From: Deltaproteobacteria bacterium
GTDB taxonomy: Bacteria; Myxococcota; B64-G9
Length of the DNA stretch: 6,750 nucleotides
Assembly: GCA_030591745.1 (NCBI GenBank)
Contig: JAUVAM010000214.1
Span: 1 to 6,750 of the forward strand
Reading direction: 5' to 3'
The position numbers were made by a program, and so were the translations under genes. Within the stretch, counting starts at the first letter, position 1. Every line of letters begins with the position of its first letter. The notes below the pieces were generated by a model. The model searched no databases and had not been told where the DNA came from. It worked only from the letters and a program-made list of their open reading frames with translations. This document shows positions 6,361 through 6,750 of this stretch, one piece after another.

Positions 6361-6382
6361 GATATATAAATATCCATATATC
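6361..6382. promoter_or_regulatory. Operator-like inverted repeat upstream of operon arsR
   Basis: Arms GATATAT (6361-6367) and ATATATC (6376-6382) are perfect inverted repeats with an 8-base spacer. The site covers the predicted -10 box and ends 11 bases before the ATG at 6349. It shares the layout GATAT-n3-AATAT-n4-ATATC with positions 226-247. AT-rich sequence contributes to the symmetry, so the match with the other operator is the stronger argument. Confidence 0.62.
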
Positions 6383-6403
6383 CAAAGATACAAGGACGAT
6401 CAA
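6375..6403 (-). promoter_or_regulatory. Predicted sigma70-like promoter of the sulfur operon
   Basis: On the minus strand, TTGATC as -35 (6403-6398), a 17-bp spacer and TATATG as -10 (6380-6375). The -10 lies inside the inverted repeat at 6361-6382, consistent with repression by the first gene product. No other promoter is obvious inside the operon, whose genes overlap or nearly touch. Confidence 0.55.
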
Positions 6404-6432
6404 GAAAAAACAGTTCATCATCAGGGCAAGTG

Positions 6433-6438
6433 TATACT
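6433..6438 (+). promoter_or_regulatory. Possible -10 box for the divergent Cys-rich gene
   Basis: TATACT is a good -10 match on the plus strand, 25 bases before the ATG at 6464. I do not see a convincing -35 at the right distance (the bases near 6410-6416 are a weak match), so this is tentative. The divergent operon promoter lies about 30 bases away. Confidence 0.3.
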
Positions 6439-6463
6439 TTGTTTTGTGAGGTCATTTTTGGAC

Positions 6464-6750
6464 ATGAAAATGAATCGCCAAACCCTGGCGGGCTTGGTTT
6501 TTGTGTTGATTATTGGAGGGACATGTCTTTCCTGTGGCAGATATGGTTTTGCCCTGGAGGACTGCACACCTGATTGCGCGGGGCGCGAATGCGGTTCGGA
6601 CGGCTGCGACGGGAGCTGCGGGGCTGGTTGTGGTGCGACCGAAATCTGCAATGAGACGACGGGTCTGTGTGAGGGCTGCATGCCTGATTGTGCGGGGCGC
6701 GAATGCGGTTCGGACGGCTGCGGCGGGAGCTGTGGGGCTGGTTGTGATGC
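6464..6750 (+). CDS. Secreted Cys-rich tandem-repeat protein (5' part, runs off right edge)
   Basis: The open frame of 95 codons begins MKMNRQTLAGLVFVLIIGG, an N-terminal signal peptide with basic start and hydrophobic core. Cleavage near YGFA (residue 30) is plausible; C21 and C24 lie just after the core but neither has a good lipobox, so lipoprotein status is uncertain. After it come two copies of a 38-residue unit with eight cysteines (34, 38, 43, 48, 52, 56, 62, 69, then 72, 76 and on). Each contains PDCAGRECGSDGC followed by GSCGAGC. This CxPDCxGxxCGxDGCGGxCG pattern recurs in surface or secreted proteins of delta-type bacteria and probably makes disulfide-bonded modules; its function is unknown. 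The ribosome site is weak: GAGG is 12 bases upstream of this ATG, and GGA is 7 bases upstream of the in-frame ATG at 6470, which may be the real start. It is absent from the six-frame list of complete frames only because it has no stop in the window. Confidence 0.82.
   Translation, partial: MKMNRQTLAGLVFVLIIGGTCLSCGRYGFALEDCTPDCAGRECGSDGCDGSCGAGCGATEICNETTGLCEGCMPDCAGRECGSDGCGGSCGAGCD
6563..6750 (+). repeat. 114-bp in-frame direct repeat (38-residue Cys-rich unit), second copy incomplete
   Basis: Copy 1 starts at the TGC codon 6563 and copy 2 at the TGC codon 6677. The conserved block of 68 bases (6569-6636 against 6683-6750) differs at only four positions, two silent (TGC/TGT) and two changing residues (GAC/GGC and GGT/GAT). 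The near-identity suggests recent duplication or ongoing conversion. More copies may follow beyond the edge. Confidence 0.85.

Noticed and set aside
6350..6421. A 24-residue hydrophobic N-terminal extension of the operon ArsR that looks like a membrane helix
   Set aside because: It is read from the AT-rich promoter and operator region. The start at 6349 has a ribosome site and gives a standard ArsR length.

Overview
This 6.75-kb window looks like chromosome from a Gram-negative, anaerobically respiring bacterium. I would guess the Desulfobacterota/Myxococcota/Bradymonadota side of the old Deltaproteobacteria. The grounds are the GC-rich coding sequence, a Tat-exported molybdenum reductase with a menaquinone-type cytochrome b, and, at the right edge, an exported Cys-rich repeat protein (CxPDCxGxxCGxDGCGGxCG type) that I associate with that group. 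The assignment is inference; there is no rRNA or other taxonomic marker.

Layout. Nearly everything is one tightly packed minus-strand operon, read right to left: an ArsR-family regulator (6349-6026); a Tat-dependent Mo-bisPGD oxidoreductase catalytic subunit of the PsrA/PhsA type (6021-3670); a 16-Cys ferredoxin-like subunit with a C-terminal membrane helix (3659-2820); an FdnI/PhsC-type di-haem cytochrome b (2833-1997); two half-size YeeE/YedE (TsuA-like) sulfur-transport proteins (2013-1495 and 1498-887); and a membrane-anchored rhodanese-like protein whose catalytic Cys position is Asp (890-312). Gaps are 4 and 10 nt and the other junctions overlap by 4-17 nt, so the set is probably co-transcribed and translationally coupled. 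A second, paralogous ArsR gene (207 to beyond the left edge) follows in the same orientation. On the other side, divergent from the operon, starts the Cys-rich secreted protein (6464 to beyond the right edge).

How it may work together. The three reductase subunits resemble thiosulfate/polysulfide reductase (PhsABC): menaquinol is oxidised by the cytochrome b, electrons pass through four [4Fe-4S] clusters to a periplasmic Cys-ligated molybdenum site. The YeeE/YedE halves would move thiosulfate or a related sulfur species across the membrane, and the rhodanese-like protein may bind a sulfur intermediate. The substrate is inferred, not shown.

Regulation. Both arsR genes have a sigma70-like promoter whose -10 box overlaps an inverted repeat. 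The two inverted repeats share a 22-bp layout, GATAT-n3-AATAT-n4-ATATC, suggesting that the two paralogous regulators see the same operator. Neither has the classical ELCVCDL arsenic-binding box. The left-edge arsR loses similarity to its paralog within the last ~24 bases of the window, in AT-rich sequence, so it may be truncated. No RNA genes, CRISPR arrays or recognisable mobile elements are visible, and no gene-free stretch exceeds about 115 bases.
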